NCBI GenBank assembly: GCA_032433765.1
Contig: JAVIAB010000051.1
Location: forward strand, 151,763,276 to 151,827,275
Length of the DNA: 64,000 nt
Direction: 5' to 3'
From: Megaustenia siamemsis
Lineage: Eukaryota > Mollusca > Gastropoda > Stylommatophora > Ariophantidae
The stretch's first letter is position 1; the number at the start of each line of letters is the position of its first letter. A model generated the notes under the pieces. It had not been told where the DNA came from and ran no database searches. It saw only the letters and a program-made list of their open reading frames with translations. Positions 21,582 through 36,500 of this stretch are shown here, piece by piece. The position numbers and the translations under genes are program-made.

Positions 21582-24500
21582 GTAAGTCTCCATGTGTATA
21601 TTATGTTATTACTTGGAGTTGCTTTATTGTGTTATAAAACTGGAGATTTATTGTCTTCTGACTAGAGTTGTCACCCCTGAAGATTCTGGGTTCATATTAT
21701 GCCAAAGATGGTGGGAATTTTTCTCTTTAGATCCATTGTTTGTTTGTGGCTTTACCCTCTCCTAGTCTCTGGGTAGTAAGATCTTATGTCTAGTCTTCTC
21801 GGTTAATGGTGAAAAACAGGATGTCTCGCGTACACTGTGCACATGTTAAAGAACTGTTGACAGTCTAAAAGTTTAAGCCAAGATTTCTGCTGCCAGAGGA
21901 GAATTGTTTGGTATTTAAAAATCTATCTGTGCATGATACGGATCAGTCAGACTAAAAATGCGCAACATTCACAAATTGCCGTAAATTAGTGACATAACTC
22001 AACCACATCGATGTAATGAGTGAATGTAGGACATTATTTTTTTGTTTTGTAATTCTTTAGTTCTTCTAATCACGTAACCAATTTATTTTTCTTATTATTG
22101 GTGAGAGTATTTGTTGCTTGACCATAATCTTATTTCTGCACTAGTCTTATTCATTCTAATGAATGCAGAGTATTTTTGTTAGAAATTTGTTTCCAAATGC
22201 CTTTAGTTTGTTCTCTATTTCTTTAATTGATTTCCAACTTTCACATCCATGCAAGATAAAAGGTGGATGAAATATTTGAGTTGAGTATAAGTCATACATG
22301 CTTAGTTTATATCATGAGAGAGATATTTTTTATTTTATTTTAATAATCCCAATATTAATCAGATTTGATTATTTAAGGGAATATCTTGTATCAGTGAAGT
22401 CTGTATTTAATATTTTGTCGTATTTATTGTCCCTTTGAGTCAAATATGGTACATAGACTAAATTTTCCATTAGTCAGTAAAACTGAGAAAAGCTTGGAGA
22501 TGATCTTAAAACATTGAATATATGTAAAATGTGACATGGTAACATTTGAAAATGATATGAAGTTAAAGTGAGAAGAAAAGAGATGCAAGAGAAAAGAGAT
22601 GATACACTTTGATGTAAAATTGCCTTGTTCATTCTTTAGTAACCATTTCAATATTGGCAAGATCAGACATGAGAGAACCTGCTTGACCAGATTGCTTTTG
22701 GCAGTTACTATTGAAAACCATCTGCCTGTTTCCAGCTGTCTGAAGACGCAAAATACCATTTATATGTTGACTGTATGTAACAAATACTTGAACTATTTTT
22801 TCTACGTGTAGACTCAACAGCAAAAAGACAGAAGTAATGGTTGCAAAACAAAAAAAGAAGACATCTAAATGCATAATGAAAGTAAATGGAACAGTATTAA
22901 AATGTCAGTGAAATTAAATACATGGGAATGATGTTAACTTCAGATTGTAGATAAATGACAGAGGTGATGTGCATAATAGCTCAGGAATCATTCTAAGAAG
23001 AAGACAAATATTAAGCAATTCATTTTTGCTAATGGAAGTAAGTAAGGGTTCTTCGTTGTTATATGGAGCCAGCCTTGACGAATGGACAGGAATCTTGGAC
23101 AGTATGACAACAGAAAAGGGAATCTTTGAAGGCCAGAGAAATGTACTTTTACAGAAGAATGTTAAGAATACCATGGATGTAAAAGAATAATGAGGATGCT
23201 CTATAAGAGGCCAAAGCAAAACGAAAGCTAATTTCTAACATCAGAAGGAAACAATAATTTTTTTTTGGATAATGTAAAGAGAAAACATGTAATATAATTT
23301 GTGAAAACTGGAAAAATTTAGGGGAAAAAAGACAGGAAAAAAAAAAGAGAAAAGATACTGGACAGTTTGAAAGAGTGGTTTGGATGGTAGCCAACAACAG
23401 ATCTAAGAAATAGCTGTAGAGATAGAAAGTTGTGGAGAGGCATTCGTCTTCTTCTGTGATCATTAGTCATTCAGACTAGGACTTTGGATTCTCTTATGAA
23501 GGCAGCTGTCTGTTTCAGTGATTCGGTTGCCGCATAGAATTTCTCTTCCAGGGACGTGGGTGTGGGCCACGTTGTCCTCATCAGACCTGTGTACTGGGGG
23601 CAATCCTGTAGAACATGTTTTGTTGTCATGTTATCTAGGGTAAAGTGGCATTGGCTGGTAGTTCCTATTTTGAGTTTGAACATGTGGTTTCTCTTTCTGT
23701 TGTGGCCAGTGCATTGGTAAAGTATGATGACTTGATCCCTCTTTGGTAGTTGGAGGTATCCGTCTCTCTCGTTATACTTTGGGTGTTCTTGTTTCCATTT
23801 TTCATGATACTGGCCTTTGATGATGGATTTGACTACATCGTAGCTGGCCAGATGGTTCTCTCATGTTTATCTCCCTCCTTAACTAGTTTGTCTGCACATT
23901 CATTTCCTTGTATGTTACAGTGTGATGGTATCCATTGGATGACCACTCTCTGGAAGTTATTGCACAATTGGTCTAGGGGTTGTTCTCAGGTCCTCTAACA
24001 CCCTGTTCTTGGTGGTTTTTAGAGCTGTTAGAACTGACAATGAGTTGGTCAGTATCACCAATTTCTTGTGCATGTTATTTTTATGTTGGAAATCCAGTTT
24101 TGCAGCTTCTTCGAGGGCTTCAGTTTCTGCTGTTTGAGAATTTCCCAGTAGCTATTGATTTGGTAATCTCTTCATAGTTATTCAGCCCCAAGAATACATC
24201 TCCTCCTCTGTGAAATGAGGAGCCTGGTTTTGTGTTCTGTTAATTTTGCTAAGTTGTGATTGAAAGCTTTTATGTTGCCCAGGCTGTGACTTCAGACTAG
24301 TCTTACTCTTCCTGTGCATAGTCTTTTCAAGATATTGCTGTCTGCTTCCCATTCCATTCCTGCTAATTTCTTCATAATATCTGTTCTTTTTCTGGCTCAT
24401 TTTGCTTTGTCTATTTGATTTATCCATGTCATTCTGCGATCTATGGTGACGCCAAGATATGTTGGATTTTCAGGGAAATTTCCTCAGTTGCTGGCAGACA

Positions 24501-27500
24501 TAAACAACCATTTGTGACTCAGGAAACACAGTGAATAATGCTATGCTGTTGCCGAACTTACTGACAGAATTACGGCGACCCAATAGACATTGTAACACAT
24601 CCGATCCATGAGGTGAAACTCAGGTCATAAATCAATCTGAGCCAGGAATTTCGAGTCCCTGTGTTTTGCCTAGTGTGAACACACGGGACTGTGTCAAAAG
24701 TTTAGAGAAATTACTATTTTTAGAGCACCTAATGTTACATTTAAATGGTAGTAATTTTTACTGCGGTATTGTAACTGGGAGAGTTACAGATAGGTATCGT
24801 AATCTAAGGTTAATGTATGGTCATTTAATATTTATGTTTTTTAATAGTAACATAAAATATATATTGTTTAAAAATTAATTTTTCTTTAGAGAGTGGACAA
24901 ATTCCTCAGTTGTGAAGTGAACTATGTAATATCAAGCTCAGGACCATCCAAGGTAGATGATAGACCAAACAGTAGAGTGGAAAACCCTCACAGTCCATCA
25001 AATATTTCAAGTCCTTTCAATTGTGGACCATCCCCAAGTGGGCAGCCAGAATCCAGAACAACTGTGGTAATGAAGTGTCTATCATAATGTGTTATTCATG
25101 CAACTGGTGGTTAGTTTAAATTGTGTGTATCAGTTCAAAATTAATGTTTAATTACTTGATTCAAATATATGGTTAGTTGTGAAGTTAATAGTTTATTTTA
25201 CCTTATAAATAACACATTCATTAACAGCAGGTAAAGTAATGGTCACTAATCACTCCTTCAGATGAAAGAGATAGAATTTAAAATGGGCACAATCAGAAAC
25301 GGGGGCCACGATAGCCCAGTGGTTAGTGAACTGGACTACCACGGACAAGGGGTAGGGTTTGATCCCAACCGACGGTTTCCGGGTTCACCCAGCCGTAAAT
25401 GGGTACCGGATTTTTTTCTGGGAAAGTAAAGCAGCACGGGCGTAATACTGACCACATTACCCCAAAAATCATGTGCTGAAGGTCTGTAAAATATAGGGTC
25501 ACTAACACCATATTTCCCTATACGCCACTTGGCGTGAAGGTGGTACTTTACTTTTGGGAGCCGCGATCGCTCAGTGGTTAGTGAACTGGATTAACACGGA
25601 CAAGGGGTAGGTTCGATCCCAACCGACGGTTTCCGGGTTCACCCAGCCTTAAATGGGTACCAGATTTTTTTATGTGAAAGTAAAGCAGCACGGGCGTAAT
25701 ACTGACCACATTACCCCAAAAATCATGTGCTGAAGGTCTGTAAAATATAGGGTCACTAACACCATATTTCCCTATACGCCACTTGGCGTGACAGGGGTAC
25801 TTTATTTTACTTACAATCAGAAACGAGAGACTTAGTGGGCATATAAGAGGACTTATCAACTAACACAGCACTGTAGTCATCAGTCACTGGATGCTGCGGG
25901 ACATGCTGAGGAGGGTATCTGAGCACCTATAGACATGTTCGGTGTGCGATGATTATGACCCACGAATAACTCAAAGTAAAGGTTCCCTCTACCAACATGT
26001 AAAATAAAAGTAATACACCTTTTGGATGTATGGGGAATATGGTGTTAGCGACCATATTGTTCCATCACTATAGCAAATGAGTGATGTGGTCTGTATCAAG
26101 TCAGGCCATCTTTCCCAGAAAATGCTCTGGTACCTATTTGTAGAGGCTGGGTGAACCTGGAGCCTTGTTGGTCTGAAAAAAAAATCCACTTCTGGGATTT
26201 GAACCTGGATCCTTCTGATCAGAAAGCTGGTACACTAACCACTCAGCCACCTAGCCAGCCAGCATGTGCTATTTAAATATTTCAGCCTGGAAATACATGT
26301 TAGTTAAAATATTTTAACATTCTTAATTTGTTATGTTTGTAAGGGTTTTTATTGTCCAGGGTGAAAATAATTATGCATTTATTTATGGGAGGAAGGTCCC
26401 AGGCAAGACAAACATAAATAATGCAGATACATAAGTGAGCTGTACTAAACAAGGAAAACACATAAAGTAATTGGCAGGTTCAACCCGTAAACCTGTCAAA
26501 CTCTTTCGTCCAGTGACTTAGTGATAGATAAACATGCTAAGACTATTAGCCTCTAAAAACATTCCAGGCAAATTTGCTGATAAATTGTTGTTTAAGCACA
26601 CAAAATATTTGTGATGAGATGGGCCAATGGAAGTTTATAAACAGTTATTTGTAAGACTTTCTTATTGTTAAGCATAAGGCCAAGACTGTGATAAGGCATT
26701 GTTTATATACAAGAAAGAATGGTTAACAACGTGAACAATAGTTTACTGTGGTTTAGATTGACTAATTCTGACCATTAAGAACGGCTTAGCATGACTTGCC
26801 ATCACCGAGCTTCGTCAACTAAGCTCATGGAAATATTTGACCTGAGATCAACATTTGATGTGCCAATTAACTAGTATCTTTAGACAGCTTTTGTTAATTT
26901 GAAGGCAAAAAAGTATTTTTAAGGTAGGGGGATATATCTTAAAAGGCAAGGTGAATTAGATAATTTCAGCTTTGAATGAAATGTTAGGAGACATGGTCAG
27001 ATGGACTATTAAAACACATTAAACTCAAGTGAAGTAAAGAACAGTAATGTGAGTGTCTTAGATGGTAAATCATGTGTTACTTAATTAACATAAGTAATGT
27101 TCTATTTTTTCTAGGTGTCCAGAGGGAAAGCCCTTGCTCAGATTGCTTGTGCCAAAAATAAGGTCAGCAATCTGTTTGATTTGTTAGATCATTTATTTGC
27201 AGTGTTTTTATGTAGGTAAAATAGAGCATCTGTTAGATTATCAGGCACAATCTCTACTCACTCACAATTTAGTGTTATTAAGTTGGTGATGATATATTTT
27301 AAAATAGTTACATTCGACATGGAGTATGTGCAACCCCCTAGGAGTGCAAGAAGGAATTACCCTTAATGTTTTTCTTCATTCACAGATGTTGAAAATCACT
27401 CATTTCATCCAGTTGTTAATTTAGTACATGTGTGTTTGTGAACATGACTGTTAAGCTTGATGTATTCTTATGTATAAAAATGAACAATTTAATTATGTAC

Positions 27501-30500
27501 AGTAATACATAGTGATGCTGTAATACATTGGAGAGTAACTGAAAACAAAATTGATTTTAACAAATTAATACGTAAGACACATTGTTTATGCAGTATATTA
27601 ATTTGTCTTTAAAATGTTGATACTTTTGAACATAGCTTTAATAGAACTGACTTATTCATAGCAAATTTGTCTTCACATTTCTTTACTGTTCATAATCTGG
27701 TACTATTTTGTTATTATTCAAATTCATTTATTATATGGTGTTATGTTTTCTATTTGTATAAGTGATATTTTCTTTATTATATATATTAGGCTAGTACGGT
27801 TGTTGCCAGTGCTGAGAAAATGGGGATTAAAGTGATCTCAATTGAAGGTAATGAGTTCTTGTGGTCATGAGTCCTTCAGTTTGTTTTATGTTACTCTATT
27901 TTTGTTATTGATGATTGTAAATTAACACTTTATTTATTTATTAATTTTTTTTTTTTTGCTTTTCCTTATGAAGACATAAGCCATTTGTGCTGCAGTTTAT
28001 CATGCTACATTTTTAGTGTAAAGTGTCCAAATGCAAAGCAATACCTGAAGAAGTACAAAGTAATAATTCCCTTGGTGAGAGTGAGTCTCCACCTTTGGTA
28101 GTTTATAGGTAACATGGCCAAGTGAGTTGTATCTGTAATTAATTGGACATAGGTCCAATTCTTGATGAAGTCAAGGGTTTCTTGTGTAGGAGTGAGTTGA
28201 AAACCCTAGCCTGTCCACTCTTTGTTGACTGCACGTAACTCATTTGTTTTGTCAGCAAATCATCATTATACAATGGACTACTCCATAGTGATCAGATCCC
28301 CTCCTCAGCTCATTCCACAGTATTAAACGTGTCCGACACACACTAGCATAAGAACTGAGAATAGCTTCAGTTAAGGTGCATGTATTCCGCAGCACCAATT
28401 AAAAACCTTGTTCACAACTTTCTTAGTTGCTTCTTAATATGTGTGGCAGGTGCTAAGTTTGTCTATTCTTTTCTCCCTGGACCATGGTTAGGCCCCAGTA
28501 GCCACATGGGGAAGTTGAGTACATACAGTTCAACTAAAAAACTAAATGTGTGACAGTTCAACTAAAAATAAGTTAAGTGTGTGACAGTTCAACTAAAGAG
28601 TTAAGTGTGTGACAGTTCAGCTAAAAAGTTACATGTGTGACAGTTCAGCTAAAAAGTTACGTGTGTGACAGTTCAGCTAAAATGTTCAGTGTGTGACAGT
28701 TTAAATGCTCATTGCACTTGCTAGAGAAAAGGAAAATTAAAAAATAAATGGGAATTATAACATTTCAGCTCACAACAGTTTAATTAATCTAAAAAATTCA
28801 GTGTGTGACAGTTTAATCTAAAAAGTTCAGTGCGTGACAGTTTAATCTAAAAAGTTCAGTCCGTGACAGTTTAATCTAAAAAGTTCAGTCCGTGACAGTT
28901 TAATTCCTACTTAGGTTGAGATTTTTCTTTCTTCCATCAAAAGTGAAATATATGGATATGTAGTTTCCAGATTCTCAGTAAATCCTCACTTCAGACCCCA
29001 TTAGCATGATATTGTGGTAGAGGATAACAGTTTGAGCTAACATAAGTTGATAGTTTATTCAATCAGGATGTTTCACAAGCCTTCAGGTTTAGATTGCACA
29101 GGAGGCCATCATTTGGAAGTAATGACTTATTTGTGTCAACCATTTTAGAATGTAGAGAAGCTAACTGGCAGAAACTTATATCATCCTCTTGTAATAATCA
29201 CATTGCTTCTTGTTGCAAAGTTCTATAGAAAGTGTTTCATACTGTAGATTTTAAAACAAAAAGGATACCACATTTACACATGTTTCTTCAACGGGGTCCA
29301 TGTAAGTGGGTTCACGATCCACACTGCAAAGACAGGTCAAGGGTTGGCCTGTTGTGTGGACATGCTTGACTATCACACACATGTACTCAAATGGTTACTT
29401 GATCTTGAAATTTTGTCCACATTATATGAGATTGTTTACAGTCAGAGTAATGGAGGGAGACAGACAAAAACATGTGAAACAACTTTTCCTCATTGCTTTT
29501 ACAGCTGCAAGCAAGTGGCTTGAAAAGGAGGTGAAGAAGTTGAAATGTTTTAAAGTTAAAGATATAAAAGAGGTGAGTGTTTTATGTTTTGATACGTTAC
29601 AAATAAAACAGACATTTCTGTAAATTTAATGTTGAAACCTGCCAAAGATGATGGAGAAATTGTTATTAAAGTATGGAGTGTTCACAGAAATAAATAGTGA
29701 CTAAAAGGTTGGTTATAAGGAACTAAAGTGAAGGTTTCCTCCATGCCTTGCTAGACATATGAGAAATATGGCGTTAGTGACCATATTTTTCCATGACCAA
29801 TGGCACATTTTTATTGATGTGGTTAGTATCAACCCAGGCCGCCTTTACTTCCCAAATAAATCTGATGCCCACTTTTAGAGGATGAGTGACCTCCAGGACA
29901 TTGTTTGTCCAAAAAAAAAAATCCATCACTTCTGAAAATTGAACCCAGACCCTTCTGATCAGGAAGCGAGTGCACTAGCCACTGGGGTTAACATAAGGAA
30001 TAAAGGGTGCCATAAAATATGATGTTATTTTGAATGAGGAATTTTAATTTTGCCAATTTAAAGTGAATAGTAAATTGCACCATTATACACTTGCTATACA
30101 AGAATAAAATGAAATCCTATGATTTAAGCTGCTCAGTTATATTTTTAACAATGCATTTATCAAGCCATATTTGTTTTGAGCAACTGCATAATTATTTTGT
30201 ATGTCAATTAATAGGAAACTGAAATTAGAGTTTTATCACGCTGCAGTTTGAAGGAACATTACTTGCAAACCTAATAAATTGTTTTTAAGGCTTCATAATC
30301 AAAATGTGTGATAGCCATTCCAGCAGTTACCACTATCGTGACATATTTCAAGAAGTACTGAATAGAGAGTGCAGAAAACATTCTCCATATTTGAATGAGT
30401 CACAAAACCCAGTGACAGTGAAAACAGTAATACTGGATTTGATTTTTGAGAATTCTTCAGAGGGTGAAGCAGTCATATACACTGGTGGGTCTGTTTTTCT

Positions 30501-33500
30501 GCATAGATGGTGCTAGTGTGTCTTTGCAGCTTGGGGGGAGCGGATTGTCAAGCAAGACTGGCATGCTTGCCTTGACTACAAGTAGTATGATGATGGAGAC
30601 TGTGGTAGTAAATGAGGCAATGACTTGGCTTGAGAGACAGGCTTTTTTTTTTATCCAGGTGAGCCTACTATGTGATTTGATGAGTTGACATTCTTAATGT
30701 TGTCAAGAAGGCAGGATGAGTGAGTGATTTGGGCAAGGAATGTGAGTCTGCAACCTAGAATAGACTGTAAGAGAATATCACATTGAAGGGAGTGATGCCA
30801 GTCAAAAGCACTACAAGGGATCCAAAGATGACTGGTAAATCAACACATAACTGGGGTTGCTCCACTTTGAAGGATGTACCGAGGAGGAAATTCAAGCACT
30901 TCTGCAGTTGTCTGATGTGTGGTGAAGATGATTTGACGATTAACTAACATCAAAGAATTAAATCTAGTAACATGTACTTTTCTATTATCACCATCAGAAT
31001 AAAGCAAAACAGACTGAACAAAAACAGAAGGAAAACAAAACAAAATGTAAGTATTGTTAATTGTAAGGATGTATATTATTTTTTATCTGCTGTAATTGAT
31101 TTGGCTCATCTACTTCTACATTGATGTCGGTAGGTAATCAAGGTTCTTTATTTTTAGCATGTCCTGTAACACTGATTGGACTCTATTCTCGTGAGACACC
31201 CTTACCATTTGATTTTGGGGGTTTATATGTAATTAATCTTTAAAGAAAAACAATATTCAGCATATTATTTATCGAGGGGGTGTGTGTGTGTGCTGATAAA
31301 TGATAGAAGAAAAAAAAAAAGCTCCGGTTGTGGTAGTTTAGTTGTGAAATTGTCACCATGATTGTCATGTAATATCCAAGTCCGGTTTGTTGCAGGAGCT
31401 ACTGAGTTAAGTGCTCTGTGCACACCGTGAGCTGTGTGCCTCATCTGTTTTGATCATGTTTCGATATTCCAATTGTTTACGATGAATGATGATATTGTAT
31501 GACAGGGAACAGTTGGCTGTGTTCACTTTCTGTGCGGTTTCGCCTTATGTCTTTTGGCGTGGGCTGAGACTGCTACGATGGGGACTACAGTTACCTTTCT
31601 TTGTTTGGGAGATGAGATATTAATTCGGATGATTCCGCTGGCATGGGCGGTTGAGCAATTATGGATTTTAATTCGTTTGCCGTGATACCTGGGCCTTCCA
31701 TAACCAAATATCCAAAGAAATATCCAGTTGAGTCTGAATGCTAGTCTACTTTAAAAATATTTATAACTTTTACAGTCTTTAGTTTACATACATGCAATTT
31801 TAGTGTTTATAGTGTTTAGTTTTTACTATTTTGTCTTGTCCACTTCCACCTCCTCTTTCCATATAATGATTATTTTGCCCTCTGACTAATTTTTTTGTTT
31901 CTTTTTATTTATTATTCTTTTTCTTTTCAGCTCCCTGTGAAGCATAGGCCTTCAACAGACACTTTCCAAGCTGTCCTGTTTCTTTCTATTCTTTTAAGAT
32001 CATTCCATGCCTTCTCCAAGTATATTTTGGTCTTCCTCTTTGTCTCCTCCCTTGGGGATTCCAAAAAAAGCCTGTCTTGTAATACTCTCAGATGAGCAGT
32101 GTGTGTTGTATCCAACACTATTGTCTTTGTTGTATCTCTTTGTCCACTGGTATTTGACTGGTACTTTCCTATAATTTTACGTTAGTGATTTAGTCCTGCC
32201 ATTTCCATCCTTTTATTCTGTGCAAGCATCCGTTAATGAAGGTCTATATCTTCATGATTGTAATTTTTGTTCTCCATGTTTAATAGCCGTATAATTGGAT
32301 AAATTTAACATTGGAGTTGGAAATGTTTGTTACTGCCTGCTTATATATAAGGTTTTTAGCTATCTTTGTTTTTGTTATTTTAAATGTGATTTATCAAATA
32401 CTTTCTTAGTGCGGCACAGTTTGTAAATGAACGTTTTATATTTTCAGCAAAAGTACTGAGAGGTTCCTTTATTAAGTTTGATGACATGAGTCGTCATTAT
32501 AGGCCAGTGAAGCTAGAGTTTGAGAAATGGCCAAAACTGAATCTGTCAGTTCCTCCTGGTATTTGCCCATTTGGAGAAGCAAAAGTGAAAGTACAGCATC
32601 ATGTTACTCGTAATCCACTGCCACAAATTAATGTGGATTGTGGACCTGAGATTGTAAAACAGGAACAAGCTGTATCCCAACCTGAGGAGGAAGTCAGGTA
32701 TAGCATTTTAAATACAGACTATGGTGTTCTTTAAAATGGAGATAGCTCATTATATGTAACAGTATGTTTCAAGTTTAATGCAGTGTTGAGCTGACACATT
32801 AATTGAGACATCATATAAGTTAACAATAAACTTTTCTTTTAATGAATATCTAAAATTAAAAAGATTACTTATTTAGACTTCTGAAAGATCCTAATATAAC
32901 AGCCTATATGTGCTCAGCTGATAATTAGGCTCAGTTGTATCACCACTAGATGCAAGAAACAATGATAGTTCTTAAAAGGAAACTACAGCAAAAATGTGTA
33001 CATACACAGAGACAAAGGTTATGACATAGAATTCCTTTCATTTAACATAAGTCAATTCACAATGGGAAAAACCTCAATACTGAATGTAGAAATCATGGCA
33101 GCAAAATTGATGAGGTAAGAACAAACAAGAGTAACAAAATAAAGTTTTGAGAAAAGTAATGAAATATGGATTACAATTTTCAACTTCCTCTTTCACTGCT
33201 ACAAACTACTCTATTACCACTCCCATTTTCCAAAGTTTATTCATGTTCAAATCCAGCTGTTAAGTCCATAGAATCTCTGGAAGTCATCTATTACTACCAC
33301 AGGGAACTGGTTGTTCTTTTCTCTTGAACTAGTACTATGCATAATTTTTCTGGGTCCACTGTTTTACATTTCATTATCATTGAGTGCCATCTTCACAATG
33401 AAGGTTGGCTACCATGGAGCGCCATTCTGCTGTCTTTTGCTTTGATGGTGCAGGTTGTCATAGGCTGTTTTGTCCATCTGTTTTACATACGCTTATATAT

Positions 33501-36500
33501 TTATTCCTGATAAACTTCTTTGAGACATAGGTATAATAGAAATTGGTGGACCCTAGATGAAACTGGAATAGTTGGCCCAAGACAGAGACTGATGAAAAAG
33601 GTCAAGTGATGAAAAAGTGGAATGAAAATGTGTGGGTTTCTAATTGTTTAGTAGAATTGACTTTACAGAAAAATTGACAGACAGTATGCATGTTGTCTGT
33701 TTCTTTACCTTGTATGCATGATTTATATTCCTAGATTTTGGAATGCTCTTTATCATCACTTAGAAATCATCATATAACAAATGGATGTTGTCAAAGTCTA
33801 ACATTTATTCTGAAGACATGTAACTTTTCTGTTTCCAGTAACGCCTATTGGACCCCAAATTATTAGCTTCACATGCCACCGTAGACATGAGTGCCTTATT
33901 TATAGTTACTTCTTTTGCCATCCATTTTTGTTTGACATATTTATGTAATAATATATAGAGAAAATACAGTTTTGTATGCAGGGGCTGGGAAGAAAAAGGA
34001 TAAATATATTATGCCTGGAGCTGGAATGTTCAAATACTTAAGATGTATGAATGAATAACCTTGAGAGTCACGTCATTGTCATATTATTTTTTTTCCTTTA
34101 TATCCATGTTTACAGTTATACCTTTCTCATACTAAAATTGACACACATTCATCTGTGTCATGGTTTACTGAGCTGCAGTGTTTGACTTTTATCCCAACAC
34201 ACTTGATTTCAGCGCACCAATTTTAAGTAGTTGATTTGCCTTTCCATTTTTATTCTTTCTTGTCTGGTTAGTCTTGTAACTGTTTCCAGTGTAGTCACAT
34301 AATTTTGGTTAGTCTTGTAACTGTTTCCAGTGTAGTCATATACATTTGGTTAGTCTTGTAACTGTTTCCAGTGTAGTCACATAATTTTGGTTAGTCTTGT
34401 AACTGTTTCCAGTGTAATCATATACATTTGGTTAGTCTTGTAACTGTTTCCAGTGTAGTCACATAATTTTGGTTAGACTTGATGAGCTGATCCTGACTCT
34501 AGCTGTTGGCTTTGAGTTGGAGACCACTTTCATCTCAACGAGTTTATGTGTGGCCGGGAGAGGTCACATTTAGACTTGTAGTCCAATGACCTTTTTCAGC
34601 CAACTTGCCCAAGCACGTGTTCAGGTTGTCTCAGGGTGTCTGTTGTTCATTCTCTCGTTGTGCTTCTTACCAGACAAAAGCAGGAAGATTTCTTCTGTCA
34701 AACTTATATCAACTTAATAACACAAGACTCTAGGTTTTATAACAAATGGTGAAGACTTTTATTATTTGTTTCGGTAGTCTCAAGTCTTTCTGCTTCTGTT
34801 CTTTGTCATCTTTTTCAGTTACCTCGGAGAGGGTCGTTGGCTACCGCCAGTAGTTAAAACATCTGTCCTCTCAATAATGGCTAGTACTTTCCTTATTCTA
34901 TTATATATGACTCCATCTACAGCTGTTTTGTCTAACATCTGTCAAATTATTTTGTATTTTCCTAACTATAATTTGCATCTGCCATTACCTTTGTATGTCT
35001 TGTCGGTTCACCCAAAAATCTAGCAAAAAAGAGTGAGAGAAAGCTTGTTCTCTCCTTTTATCCTCCAAGCTGGTATCCCAGACATCTCGGTACGGCAAGA
35101 TGGCATATAGTTTGTCACACGGTATCCCCTGTCAAATCTTATGCTGCGCTGGATTTTGTTCCTCACGCGCACATTTTGGGAAAGCCCTTGCAATCAGATT
35201 CCACTACCCATAGCCATGTCATGGTAGGGTTTTGTCTCCTTGCCCCATCATCCTGTACTTGTCTTGGTTGACATGTCTTGGCTTGCCTTGTTTGCATCTA
35301 GGATCTCATCTTTATTTCCTTACTTTAACTTCTTAATCATTTTGGTTTCTACCTCGTTGACCATGGTTCCTCAGGACCTAGACTATCACATATCTTGTGA
35401 TCCCACTTGAAGGATCTGAATTTTAGCTTTGGCTCATTGTTTTCATGAGATGACATTACTGTAGTCAGGACATTTTCATATCTGCTCCACCACCTTTCCC
35501 ATTAGCCATTACAAAGTGTTTGGTTGTCCTCATTTTGTGGTGGTTGTGAGTTCTTTATTACTTCTTCAAACATTCTTTTTGTACACACCCCAACCAACAT
35601 CAGATTGAGTACCACAAGCAACGAAGGCTCCTCACAGTGGCCACAACCACCAGTCTTTCAATCTTCTTATGATATTAGTAACAATGTTGGCACTGTCCTG
35701 TTCAGATCATATCTCACAATCATAATCATATATAACTTGTCTTAGAGACCTCTCACCAAACTAACAAACACATTTGTGGATGTGAACTATTGTTCTGTTA
35801 AGTAGTCAGCCTTAAAAACAGTGGGCCAGCATTTAGAAACACACAGTTCACACACATACACAATCACATGGTGAATCAAAGTAACCGCCATCTGCCATGT
35901 TCAAATTGAAATAGCAATGTTAGTTTCAATGGGTAAGAGATAGTTGGAGCCGCAAATGAAATTGTAAATTTTTGTTTCCAGACCAGCTGAGAAACCTCTA
36001 GCAGCGGAATTTGTTGGTGTGCCAATAACTACTACAGGAGATGCAAGACACATTTTAAACTGCCATTTTAGAAAAAGTCTGGCCATTAATAAGCAGCAAG
36101 GCTATTGTGATTGTTGTGGAGTGAAGTTTCAGAACATGAATGAGGTGAGTATCTACTGATAGACATCGTGACACGTCTGATCCATGAGGTGAAACTCAGG
36201 TCATAAAATCAACCAGAGCCAGGAATTTCAAGCCACCATGTTTTGCCTTGTGTGAACACATGGCACTTTGTCAGAGTTCAGAGAAATTACTTTTTTTTTT
36301 TTTTTAAGAACACCTAATGTTCCATTTAAGTGGTAGTAGTTTTTACTAACTGGGAGAGTTACAGATCGGTATCGTAATCTAAGGTTAAAATAGCACACAC
36401 AAAAATAAAGAAAAATTGATTTAAGACAGGCAGTTTGTTTGAACTATTTTCTTTGGAAGTTGGAAAAGTCAGAAACATCAATAAATTAAAAGCCGGAAAA

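Noticed and set aside
25305..25400. A functional tRNA gene
   Set aside because: A- and B-box-like blocks are present, but the acceptor and anticodon arms do not pair properly and the sequence continues into a repeated body, as in a SINE.
35524..35745. 73-codon plus-strand ORF in a DBF4 intron
   Set aside because: No conserved motif, no splice context that keeps the DBF4 frame, and no relation to the family.
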